Shown here in pieces: positions 27,519-35,962 of a stretch of 41,155 nt of DNA. Source of the stretch: an uncultured Eggerthellaceae bacterium (lineage in GTDB: Bacteria; Actinomycetota; Coriobacteriia; Coriobacteriales; Eggerthellaceae); assembly GCA_949450265.1 (NCBI GenBank), contig CASTMW010000003.1, positions 1 to 41,155 of the forward strand, read 5' to 3'. The notes under the pieces were generated by a model. It did not search any database. It saw nothing but the letters and a program-made list of their open reading frames with translations, and had not been told where the DNA came from. The position numbers and the translations under genes are program-made. How positions within the stretch are numbered: the stretch's first letter is position 1; each line of letters opens with the position of its first letter.

Positions 27519-28730
27519 ATGGACCAAGAGCATTCGAACGCATACGAGCAGGCCTACGGCGCGAACCAGGCGGCCGCCGACGCAACAGGCGCCGCACCCG
27601 TGCCGCCCGCTCAAACAGCATCGACAGGGCAGACCTACGCGGCATCGGGCGCAACGCAGGCGCAGACAGCTGCCCAGAGCGGCCCCGCTGCACAGACCCA
27701 GGCGTTCACCCAGCCCTTCGAGAGCGCGCCTGTTGCAGCACCGGCTGCGGTAGCGCCGGTCTATGCGGCACCGGCCGCGCCCCAGAAGAGCGGCAAGGGC
27801 TGGATCGTGGGCATCGCTGTCATCGTGGCCGTGGCTGTGGTGTGCATTGTGGGCATGGCATCGTGCTCTGCCACGATGACCGCCATGCTGAACCCATTCG
27901 GCGCCCTCTACGATGACGAGGCCGAATTTGCGATCTACGAGCCCAGCGTGGGCATCATCGAACTGGATGGCACCATCCAATATGATGGCACCTCATGCAG
28001 CCCGGAAGGCTTGAAGAGCCTGCTCGACGAAGCCGAGGATGATGACGATATCGTAGCGGTGGTGCTGCGCGTGAACTCGGGCGGGGGCGTTGCTACGGCA
28101 GGGGAAGAGATGGCTCAGTACGTGGCCGACTTCAGCAAGCCCATCGTGGTCTCCAGCGCTGCCACCAACGCTAGTGCAGCCTACGAGATAAGCAGCCAGG
28201 CGGACCTGATCTTCGTGGACAAGACCACTATGATCGGCTCCATCGGCGTCATCTTGCAGGTGACCGACCTGTCTGGCCTCTACGACAAGCTAGGCATCCG
28301 CATCGATAACATCACCTCCGCTGATGCGAAGGATGCGGGCGCGGGCACGCGGCCTTTGACCGAGGACGAGCGCGCCTACTATCAGGACATGGTCGATCAG
28401 ATCAACGACCTGTTCATCGAGACCGTATCCAAGGGACGCAACATGAAGGAGGACGAGGTGCGCAAGTTGGCCACCGGTCTGCCCTTCACAGGCGTCGATG
28501 CCATCGAGAACGGTTTGGCTGATGAGGTGGGCTTGCTGGAGGATGCCGTGGCGGCGGCCAGTGAAGAGGCGGGCTATAGCACCACGTTGCCCACCGTGTC
28601 ACTCGCGTTCTCCGGTAGCGATCTGCTGGGGCTGCTCGACATGCTGGGGTACAGCGAGAGCGACTTGGGCGATGCTGCCAAGCTGGAAACGCTGATCGCG
28701 GCGCTGGAGGATGGTCGTGCGCTGGGATAG
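27519..28730 (+). CDS. SppA-like signal peptide peptidase (S49 family)
   Basis: Ala/Gln/Pro-rich N-terminus, one TM (GWIVGIAVIVAVAVVCIVGMA), then VVLRVNSGGGVATAGEEM, SAAYEISSQADLIFVDKTTMIGSIGVI. Confidence 0.9.
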   Translation: MDQEHSNAYEQAYGANQAAADATGAAPVPPAQTASTGQTYAASGATQAQTAAQSGPAAQTQAFTQPFESAPVAAPAAVAPVYAAPAAPQKSGKGWIVGIAVIVAVAVVCIVGMASCSATMTAMLNPFGALYDDEAEFAIYEPSVGIIELDGTIQYDGTSCSPEGLKSLLDEAEDDDDIVAVVLRVNSGGGVATAGEEMAQYVADFSKPIVVSSAATNASAAYEISSQADLIFVDKTTMIGSIGVILQVTDLSGLYDKLGIRIDNITSADAKDAGAGTRPLTEDERAYYQDMVDQINDLFIETVSKGRNMKEDEVRKLATGLPFTGVDAIENGLADEVGLLEDAVAAASEEAGYSTTLPTVSLAFSGSDLLGLLDMLGYSESDLGDAAKLETLIAALEDGRALG

Positions 28731-28740
28731 GGACGCCGAT

Positions 28741-30759
28741 ATGGTGTGGCCGCGGCGCGCTGTCGTTACGGCGGGCATGCCGTATGGCAACAAGCCGCTG
28801 CACTTCGGTCACATCGGCGGCGTGTTCGTCCCGGCCGATGCGTTCGCTCGCTTCCTGCGCGATCGCATCGGCGCCCAGAACGTGCGTTTCGTCAGCGGCA
28901 CCGATTGCTTCGGTAGCCCTATCAACGAGGGATATCGCAAAGCGGTAGAAGCTGGCGAGTTCTGCGGCACCATCGCCGAATACGTACAAGCCAACCATGA
29001 TGCGCAGGCGGCTGCGCTTGCCGATTTCGAGGTTTCGCTGGACATCTTCGAAGGCAGCGGCATCGGCCATGCTGGGGAAGTGCACCAAGAGCTCACTGAT
29101 GCCTTCATCCGCAGCCTCTACGAGCAGGGCACCTTGCAACTTTCGTCCACCTTGCAGTTCTTCGATGCGCAGGCCAACACGTTTCTGAACGGCCGTCAGG
29201 TGCAGGGGCATTGTCCCGTGCAGGGATGCAAGAGCGAGCATGGCTATGCTGACGAATGCGACCTGGGGCATCAGTACGAACCAGCGGACCTGATCGCGCC
29301 CGTGTCCACCCTGACCGGTACCACCCCTGAGATGCGCCCGGTCAACAACTGGTATTTCGACCTGCCGTCTTATGGGACGTTCTTGAAGCAGCAGGTGGCC
29401 GAGCTGGAAGCGGACGAAGAGGTGCGCTCCGTCGTGCCGCAGACCATCGCGGAATTTCTGGGTGCGCCCATCGTGTTCGTGAAGAACGAGCTGTTCGCCG
29501 ACTACGAGGCCATCGTGGCTGACCTGCCGCCGCATACCATGCGCGAAGCAGAGGGCAACAAGCAGAGCTTCAGCTTGGAATTCGACAGCGTGCAGGCGCG
29601 CGAGCAAGCATGTGCGAAGCTGTCGGCGGCGGGCATCCGGTTCCGCACATCCAAGACGCTCGTGCCTTTCCGCATCACCGGCAACATCGAATGGGGCGTG
29701 AAGGCGCCCGTGCTCGACGACGTGCACGATCTGACCGTGTGGTGTTGGCCGGAATCGCTATGGGCGCCCATCTCGTTCACCATAGCGTGCAACGATGCGC
29801 TGGGACTGCCGCGCGGCACCTGGCGCGACTTCTGGTGCGACGATGCGGCGAAAGTGTACCAGTTCATCGGCCAGGACAACCTGTACTTTTACGGGGTCGC
29901 GCAACCGGCGCTGTGGGAAGCGCTCGGCAGCCATGGCATCTTCGGCGGTGCTGAGGCGCGTCCGTTGCGCCAGACCGAGCTGATCGCGAACCATCATCTG
30001 CTGTTCGGCAAGACCAAGGCATCCTCGTCAGGTGCGGTGAAGCCGCCCACGGGACCTGAGCTGCTCGAACACTACACGGTCGAGCAGTTGCGTGCGCATT
30101 TCCTGGCGCTGGGTCTCGATCAGAAGTCGGTGGCGTTTTCGCCGAAGCCGTTCGACCCGAAGCTCACCGACGAGCAGAAGGCCGACCCGCGCGTGGCCGA
30201 TCCGGTACTGAAGGAAGGCGCGCTTCTGACCAACGTGTTCAACCGCTTGGCGCGCAGCTGCCTTTATGAAGCGGCGAACAGCTTCGACGGTTTCATGCCC
30301 TTAGGGCCGGTCAGCGCCGATGCTGTGGAGCGTGCGCAGTCGGTCATGCAGCGCTATGATGCGCTGATGCACCGGGTGGAGCTGCATTCGGTGATGCAGC
30401 TGGCAGACGAGTTCATCCGGTGGTCACAGAAGCGCTGGGCCGATGGCATCAAGGCCGTATCGGATGCGGAAGGTGCCGATGCGCCTGCCAGCAATGCACG
30501 CCGCCAGCTCTTGTGCGATTGCTTCTACTTGCTGCGCGTCTGCACGCTGCTGATGCACCCGATCTGCCCGCGGGGCACCGAGACGATCTGCGACTATCTC
30601 GATTTCGATGCCGCTGAGCTCTTCAGTTGGAACTTCGATTTCGTCAGCAACGACGAACTGTGTGGCGCGGCCGAGATCGACGAGGGGCGCCACCAGGTCC
30701 GCCCCTTGCCGTCGCGCTTCGATTTCTTCCCGAAGCACGAAAGCCAGATAAAGGCATAG
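28741..30759 (+). CDS. Divergent methionyl-tRNA synthetase-like class I tRNA ligase family protein
   Basis: HIGH-like HFGH (PYGNKPLHFGHI), Zn-knuckle-like CPVQGC...CDLGH, FIGQDNLYFYGVAQPAL; KMSKS region reads FGKTKASSSGAV. ATG 28741 preferred over 28711 for SD spacing. Confidence 0.8.
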   Translation: MVWPRRAVVTAGMPYGNKPLHFGHIGGVFVPADAFARFLRDRIGAQNVRFVSGTDCFGSPINEGYRKAVEAGEFCGTIAEYVQANHDAQAAALADFEVSLDIFEGSGIGHAGEVHQELTDAFIRSLYEQGTLQLSSTLQFFDAQANTFLNGRQVQGHCPVQGCKSEHGYADECDLGHQYEPADLIAPVSTLTGTTPEMRPVNNWYFDLPSYGTFLKQQVAELEADEEVRSVVPQTIAEFLGAPIVFVKNELFADYEAIVADLPPHTMREAEGNKQSFSLEFDSVQAREQACAKLSAAGIRFRTSKTLVPFRITGNIEWGVKAPVLDDVHDLTVWCWPESLWAPISFTIACNDALGLPRGTWRDFWCDDAAKVYQFIGQDNLYFYGVAQPALWEALGSHGIFGGAEARPLRQTELIANHHLLFGKTKASSSGAVKPPTGPELLEHYTVEQLRAHFLALGLDQKSVAFSPKPFDPKLTDEQKADPRVADPVLKEGALLTNVFNRLARSCLYEAANSFDGFMPLGPVSADAVERAQSVMQRYDALMHRVELHSVMQLADEFIRWSQKRWADGIKAVSDAEGADAPASNARRQLLCDCFYLLRVCTLLMHPICPRGTETICDYLDFDAAELFSWNFDFVSNDELCGAAEIDEGRHQVRPLPSRFDFFPKHESQIKA

Positions 30760-30766
30760 CGAAGGC

Positions 30767-30798
30767 GCCCGAGCAGTGCTATACTACTCGGGCTTTTT
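30767..30798 (+). terminator. Rho-independent terminator after the MetRS-like gene
   Basis: GCCCGAG ... CTCGGGC with inner AGT/ACT pairing, followed by TTTTT. Confidence 0.85.
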
Positions 30799-30900
30799 AC
30801 TTTGACGCATGCTCGGGCGACCGATCGCCGCTAGTGGCCACCGAAAAAGGCTGCGGTCATCGGGAAGACCTCGGGCAGAGGACTAACGAATGGAGTGAAC

Positions 30901-31800
30901 ATGGCTGCACCTACCAAGGTCAGCATCCAGTCCTTGCTGGATGCCGGCGCACACTTCGGGCATCAGACCCGCCGTTGGAACCCCAAGATGAAGCCTTACA
31001 TCTTCGGAAGCCGCGGAGACATCTACATCATCGACTTGAAGCAGACCCTGGTCGCACTCGACCGCGTCTACACCTACATCAGCGAACTGACCCGCAAGGG
31101 CGGCACCGTGCTGTTCGTGGGCACGAAGAAGCAGGCGCAGGAGAGCGTGGCCGATGCCGCCAACCGCTGCGGCATGCCGTACGTGAACAACCGCTGGCTG
31201 GGTGGCATGATGACGAACTTCGCCACCATCCGCAGCCGTGTGAACTACATGGAGGACCTGGAGGCGCAGGATGCGGACGGCCGCATGGCCCTGCTGCCGA
31301 AGAAGGAGCAGATCCTCAAGCATAAGGAGCTGGCGAAGCTCCAGGCGAACCTCAACGGCATTCGCAACATGAAGCGCGTGCCGGACGCCATCTTCATCAT
31401 CGATACCTGCCGCGAAGAGATCGCCGTGCATGAGGCGCATCGTCTGGGCGTGCCGGTGGTGGGCACGTTGGATACCAACTGCGATCCGGATGACGTGGAT
31501 TACGGCATCCCGGCCAACGACGATGCCATCCGTAGCGTGAAGCTGCTGTGCGAGTTCGTGGCCGATGCGGTCATCGCGGGCACGGGTGCTGTCGTCAGTG
31601 CGGCTGACATGGCTGCCGAGGCGAAGGTGGATGCGAAAGAGGAGGCTCTCGTGAAGGAAGACGAGCAGAAGGTGGCAGACGATGCCCAGGGCTCCGATGT
31701 CGTGAGCGCCATCGAGGCGGATGTCGATGCGAAGGCCATCAACGCCGAGATCGCTGACCAGGAAGTCGCTGCGATCGATGCCGCTGAGAGCACCAACTAG
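30901..31800 (+). CDS. rpsB: 30S ribosomal protein S2
   Basis: VSIQSLLDAGAHFGHQTRRWNPKMKPYIFG, NNRWLGGMMTNFATIRSRV; acidic C-terminal extension. GGAG upstream of ATG 30901. Confidence 0.97.
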   Translation: MAAPTKVSIQSLLDAGAHFGHQTRRWNPKMKPYIFGSRGDIYIIDLKQTLVALDRVYTYISELTRKGGTVLFVGTKKQAQESVADAANRCGMPYVNNRWLGGMMTNFATIRSRVNYMEDLEAQDADGRMALLPKKEQILKHKELAKLQANLNGIRNMKRVPDAIFIIDTCREEIAVHEAHRLGVPVVGTLDTNCDPDDVDYGIPANDDAIRSVKLLCEFVADAVIAGTGAVVSAADMAAEAKVDAKEEALVKEDEQKVADDAQGSDVVSAIEADVDAKAINAEIADQEVAAIDAAESTN

Positions 31801-31808
31801 GATCACGC

Positions 31809-31822
31809 GGGCCTTTTGGCCC
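31809..31822 (+). other. Small hairpin between rpsB and tsf (GGGCC-TTTT-GGCCC), possible attenuator
   Basis: Perfect 5-bp inverted repeat with T4 loop in the rpsB-tsf intergenic gap; no 3' T-run. Confidence 0.45.
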
Positions 31823-31840
31823 TACCGATAAGGAGGAATG

Positions 31841-32701
31841 ATGGCTGAGATCACCGCTTCTATGGTGAAGGACCTGCGCGAGATGACCGGCGCAGGCATG
31901 ATGGAATGCAAGAAGGCGCTCGCCGAGGCGAACGGCGACATGGATGCGGCCGTTGACGTGCTGCGGACGCGCGGTTTGGCAGCGGTGGCCAAGAAGGCTG
32001 GCCGCGCCACCAACGAGGGCACGGTTATGGCCATCGTGGACGAAACGTGCACAAAGGGCGCTGTCATCGAGCTGAACTGCGAGACCGACTTCGTGGGCAT
32101 GAACGAGAAGTTCAAGGGGTATGCCGAGCGCATCGCTGCTGCGGCTCTTCTGAATCCGGGTGACAGCGTGGACGCGCTCAAACAGGCTGACTCCGACGGC
32201 ATGACGGTGGACGAGGTGCTGACCGATTGCATCCATGTGATGGGCGAGAACTGCCAGCTCTCCCGCGTGGCAACGGTGGAGGCGCCCGGCGTTGCCAGCT
32301 ACATCCACGGTGGCGGCAAGATCGGCGTGCTGGTGAACTTCGCCGTTGAGGGCATCGACCCGGCGTGCGAGGCGTTCCAGGTGTGCGGGCGTGACGTGGC
32401 CATGCAGGTGGCTGCCATCAACCCGGTGTCGGCAACGCGCGAGAGCGTGCCTGCCGATGTAGCCGCGCACGAACTGGAGATCTACAAGGCCCAAGCTGCC
32501 GAGAGCGGCAAGCCCGAGAACATCCAGGAGAAGATCGCCGAAGGCCGCATGGAGAAGTTCTACAAGGAGAACTGCCTGGCCGAGCAGGATTTCGTGAAGA
32601 ACGGCGATGTTACCGTGAAGCAATACGTCGATGCGTGCGCCAAGGAATTGGGTGGCACCATCAAGATCACTGGCTTCATCCGCTTCGCTCTGGGCGAGTA
32701 G
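31841..32701 (+). CDS. tsf: Translation elongation factor Ts
   Basis: VKDLREMTGAGMMECKKALAEANGDMDAAVDVLRTRGLAAVAKKAGRATNEG; AAGGAGG upstream; follows rpsB. Confidence 0.97.
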   Translation: MAEITASMVKDLREMTGAGMMECKKALAEANGDMDAAVDVLRTRGLAAVAKKAGRATNEGTVMAIVDETCTKGAVIELNCETDFVGMNEKFKGYAERIAAAALLNPGDSVDALKQADSDGMTVDEVLTDCIHVMGENCQLSRVATVEAPGVASYIHGGGKIGVLVNFAVEGIDPACEAFQVCGRDVAMQVAAINPVSATRESVPADVAAHELEIYKAQAAESGKPENIQEKIAEGRMEKFYKENCLAEQDFVKNGDVTVKQYVDACAKELGGTIKITGFIRFALGE

Positions 32702-32747
32702 GCGTATTCCGCTAGCCTCAACGGCCAGCGGGATCCCTTGACGCTAC

Positions 32748-32848
32748 GGCGCTTCTTAGCACGCCATCTTCGCGCTTGTGCGTTTGCTCGCACGGCGCGA
32801 AGGTCGCTCGGCTGTGCAACGCGTGGATCTGATTCGCTGAGAAGCGCC
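32748..32848 (+). other. Candidate structured RNA element in the tsf-murA intergenic region
   Basis: GGCGCTTCTTAGC (32748-32760) pairs with GCTGAGAAGCGCC (32836-32848), 13 bp with one G-U, enclosing a hairpin CTTCGCGC..GCGCGAAG (32768-32802). Confidence 0.45.
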
Positions 32849-32881
32849 TCGCTGACCTTGGTTCGACCAGTAAGGCTTTGA

Positions 32882-34162
32882 ATGAACTCACATGATGAAG
32901 TCATAGTCGTGCATGGAAACGGCAATCTCGCAGGCGAGGTTGCCGTTTCCGGTGCGAAGAACAGTGCGTTGAAGCTGATGGCCGCATCCGTGCTCGGGTG
33001 CGGTACCACCACGTTGCACAACGTTCCTCTCATCGACGACATCGATGTGATGGGCGAGGTGCTGAGGTATCTGGGCGCCACGGTGAAGCGCGAGGGGCAT
33101 ACGCTTACCATCGATACGGCATCGGTGGACCGCAACGAGACGCCTTACGAGCTGGTCACCAAGATGCGTGCGAGCATCGCGGTGCTCGGCCCGCTGATCG
33201 GGCGTTTCGGCGAGGCACGCGTGGCCATGCCTGGCGGCTGCCAGATCGGTGCGCGCAACATCGACATGCACCTGGTGGGCCTTGAAGCGCTCGGCGTCCA
33301 GTTCGACGTGGACCATGGCATCATCGTGGCGCATACCCCCGAGGGCTTGCATGGCGCTCAGGTGACGCTGGAGTTCCCCAGCGTGGGCGCCACCGAGAAC
33401 ATGCTGATGGCGGCCGTGTGCGCCCAGGGCGAGACCATCATCGACAATGCGGCCCGCGAACCGGAGATTGCCGATCTGTGCACCATGCTCAACGAGATGG
33501 GCGCGAAGGTGACGGGCATCGGCACTTCGAGCATCCATGTGGAAGGCGTTCCGCTTACCGCGTTGCATCCGTGCGAGCACACCACGGTGGGTGATCGCAT
33601 CGAAGCAGGCACCTTCTTGGCTGGAGGCGCCCTGACCGGCGGTCCTGTCACGGTGCGCGGCATCGATCCTGAGTACCTACGCATGGCCATCACCAAGCTG
33701 CGGGCGCTCGGCTGCCAGGTGGAGACCGGACCGGATTGGGTCCGCGTCGCCCGCATGACACCGCTCAACGCCATCGATATCCAAACATTGCCCCATCCAG
33801 GTTTCCCGACCGACCTTCAGGCGCAGTTCATGCTGCTGGCCGCTCTGGGCGATGGGCTCTCCGTCATTACCGAGAACGTCTTCGAGAACCGCTTCATGTT
33901 CGCCGCAGAGCTGATGCGCATGGGTGCTGACATCGACCTGGAAGAGCATCACGCGCTGGTGCGCGGGGTTAAAGGCTTGCAAGGGGCGCCCGTGTCGGCC
34001 ACCGATCTGCGTGCGGGCGCTGCCTTGGTGCTTGCGGGTGTCGTTGCTGAAGGCTACACCACCGTGCACGGCATTGCGCACATCGACCGCGGCTACGAGG
34101 ATTACGTGGGCAAGCTGTCCGCCCTTGGCGCTGATGTCAAGCGCACGACCGCGGACGCTTGA
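32882..34162 (+). CDS. murA: UDP-N-acetylglucosamine 1-carboxyvinyltransferase
   Basis: GNLAGEVAVSGAKNSALKLMAASVL, RASIAVLGPLIGRFGEARVAMPGGCQIGARNIDMHL, TVHGIAHIDRGYEDYVGKLSALGADVKR. Confidence 0.96.
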   Translation: MNSHDEVIVVHGNGNLAGEVAVSGAKNSALKLMAASVLGCGTTTLHNVPLIDDIDVMGEVLRYLGATVKREGHTLTIDTASVDRNETPYELVTKMRASIAVLGPLIGRFGEARVAMPGGCQIGARNIDMHLVGLEALGVQFDVDHGIIVAHTPEGLHGAQVTLEFPSVGATENMLMAAVCAQGETIIDNAAREPEIADLCTMLNEMGAKVTGIGTSSIHVEGVPLTALHPCEHTTVGDRIEAGTFLAGGALTGGPVTVRGIDPEYLRMAITKLRALGCQVETGPDWVRVARMTPLNAIDIQTLPHPGFPTDLQAQFMLLAALGDGLSVITENVFENRFMFAAELMRMGADIDLEEHHALVRGVKGLQGAPVSATDLRAGAALVLAGVVAEGYTTVHGIAHIDRGYEDYVGKLSALGADVKRTTADA

Positions 34163-34166
34163 GACC

Positions 34167-35510
34167 ATGGCAGCGCGACCGACCAGACGACCTTCCGTTG
34201 GCAGGCATGCTGGCGGTACCAGGGTATCAGCGGCACGCCCCGCTTCTTCTACGCTGGTCGAAGAGGTGCGCAGGCGCAAGCGGCGGCACTCCATGGCGGT
34301 CGGCACCATCATTGCCATCGCGGTGGTGGCCATCGCGGTGCTCGTCGGGGTGTATGCCTACTTCACCACCACCAATGCCAAGCTGGACCTGGCGCCATCG
34401 AATGCTTCCGACGCCTTGAAAGCAACCGAGGATGGCAGCCCGTACTTCATGCTCTGCTCGGTCGACCTCGGTCATGCTCGCAGCGCTCCTGCCAGCTATG
34501 ATGTGCCGCAGAACACGCAAGGCTACCTGCTCGTGCGCGTGGATGAGGCGCAGCGTGCGCTCACGTTCGTCGGCATTCCTGCCAACACGCTCGTGCGCTT
34601 CCAGAACGGTGATTACCGTCCGCTCTACGATGCTATCTCAGAAGGCGGGGAGGCGGAACTGGTGCGCCGTGTGGCCGATTTTGCAGGGGTGGACATCAGC
34701 CATTTCGTGCGCACGACCGCGTCGGGCATAGAGCAGATGGTCGACCTGATCGGTGGCGTGCGCATGACCTTGGATGCCGAAGTGGACGATCCCTATGCGG
34801 GCACCGAGGTGCTCTTCGCCGGAGAGACCACGCTCAGTGGGGAACAGGCGCTCGTGTTCCTGCGCGCCATGAACGTGGGCGGCGGATGGGAGACGGTGGC
34901 GCGCAACCGCATCGCCTTCACCGAGCAGCTGCTCGCTCAAGCGCTGGTGGCCGAGGGCTTGAACCTGGCGGCCGTGGTCAGTGATGCTAGCGAATACATT
35001 GACACCGACCTAAACGCTTCGCAGTTGATGGGCCTGGCCGATGCATTCCGTCCGCTGGATACCGCCACGATCGGCGTTGCAACGGTGCCGGGTCTGGAAA
35101 CGACCATCTCCGATGGGCGCGTCGCCTTCGACCCGAAGACATCCGACTGGCAGGCTATGATGGAGCGCATTGCGCAGGGAGAGGATCCCGATAGTGCTGA
35201 TGCCAGCATCCTCAATGTGGACCCTGCTGCGGTCAGCGTCGAGGTGCGCAACGGCACGACCATCTCGGGCGCGGCAGCTCAGATGGCCTCCATGTTGGAG
35301 CAGGACGGCTTTAAGATCGGAGAGGTCGGCAACACCAACGACGACACTATCTACAAGGAGACGTTGGTGGTCTATACTGACGATAGCTACGAGGGCGCTG
35401 CGAAGGCGGTGGTGCGATCCATCGGCGGCGGCCGCGTGGTGAACGGTGGTGACTTCTATCATTCCGCATCCAATGTCATCGCCATTGTCGGGACCGACTG
35501 GACGCCGTAG
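34167..35510 (+). CDS. LytR-CpsA-Psr (LCP) family protein with LytR C-terminal domain
   Basis: N-terminal basic region and TM (VGTIIAIAVVAIAVLVGVYAYF); LCP-like GGVRMTLDAEVDD, LSGEQALVFLRAM, RNRIAFTEQLL; C-terminal VEVRNGTTISGAAAQMASMLEQDGFKIGEVGN. Start taken at ATG 34167. Confidence 0.8.
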   Translation: MAARPTRRPSVGRHAGGTRVSAARPASSTLVEEVRRRKRRHSMAVGTIIAIAVVAIAVLVGVYAYFTTTNAKLDLAPSNASDALKATEDGSPYFMLCSVDLGHARSAPASYDVPQNTQGYLLVRVDEAQRALTFVGIPANTLVRFQNGDYRPLYDAISEGGEAELVRRVADFAGVDISHFVRTTASGIEQMVDLIGGVRMTLDAEVDDPYAGTEVLFAGETTLSGEQALVFLRAMNVGGGWETVARNRIAFTEQLLAQALVAEGLNLAAVVSDASEYIDTDLNASQLMGLADAFRPLDTATIGVATVPGLETTISDGRVAFDPKTSDWQAMMERIAQGEDPDSADASILNVDPAAVSVEVRNGTTISGAAAQMASMLEQDGFKIGEVGNTNDDTIYKETLVVYTDDSYEGAAKAVVRSIGGGRVVNGGDFYHSASNVIAIVGTDWTP

Positions 35511-35530
35511 GACGCAGCGAAGGAGCAGAT

Positions 35531-35956
35531 ATGTGGTGCAGCAAGATCCTTGTGGCCTATGACGGCTCGGCCGCGTCGCAGCGTGCGCTCCAGATGGCAC
35601 GGGGCATCATCGAAACGGACGATGCTGTCGGGCTCGTGCTGGTGCACGTCGCGCGCATGGCGGGTACCGATTCGGCCATGGCGGGCGTGGATGCCATGAT
35701 CGCCCAAGATGCGCAGCAGGCGCGCGACGAACTGGAACGCATGGCCGCTTTCGTTCCCAATCCCACCACGGTGCAGGTGCTCGTGGGCACCTCGCCCGCC
35801 GACCTGATCGTACGCTGTGCGCGCGAAGAGGGCTGCGACCTGATCGTCATGGGAAGCCGTGGCCAGGGCGGAGTGAAGGGCTTCCTCGGCAGCGTCAGCT
35901 ATGCGGTGACCAAGGAGAGCCCGGTCGCCGTGCTCATTGCGAAAGAAGATGACTGA
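35531..35956 (+). CDS. Universal stress protein (UspA family)
   Basis: KILVAYDGSAASQRALQMA, VGTSPADLIVRCAREEGCDLIVMGSRGQGGVKGFLGSVSYAVTKESPVAVLI. Confidence 0.93.
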   Translation: MWCSKILVAYDGSAASQRALQMARGIIETDDAVGLVLVHVARMAGTDSAMAGVDAMIAQDAQQARDELERMAAFVPNPTTVQVLVGTSPADLIVRCAREEGCDLIVMGSRGQGGVKGFLGSVSYAVTKESPVAVLIAKEDD

Positions 35957-35962
35957 GGACCG

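Noticed and set aside
32855-32875. tRNA T-arm-like GGTTCGACC before murA
   Set aside because: Only about 3 bp of T-stem can form and no acceptor, D or anticodon arms surround it.
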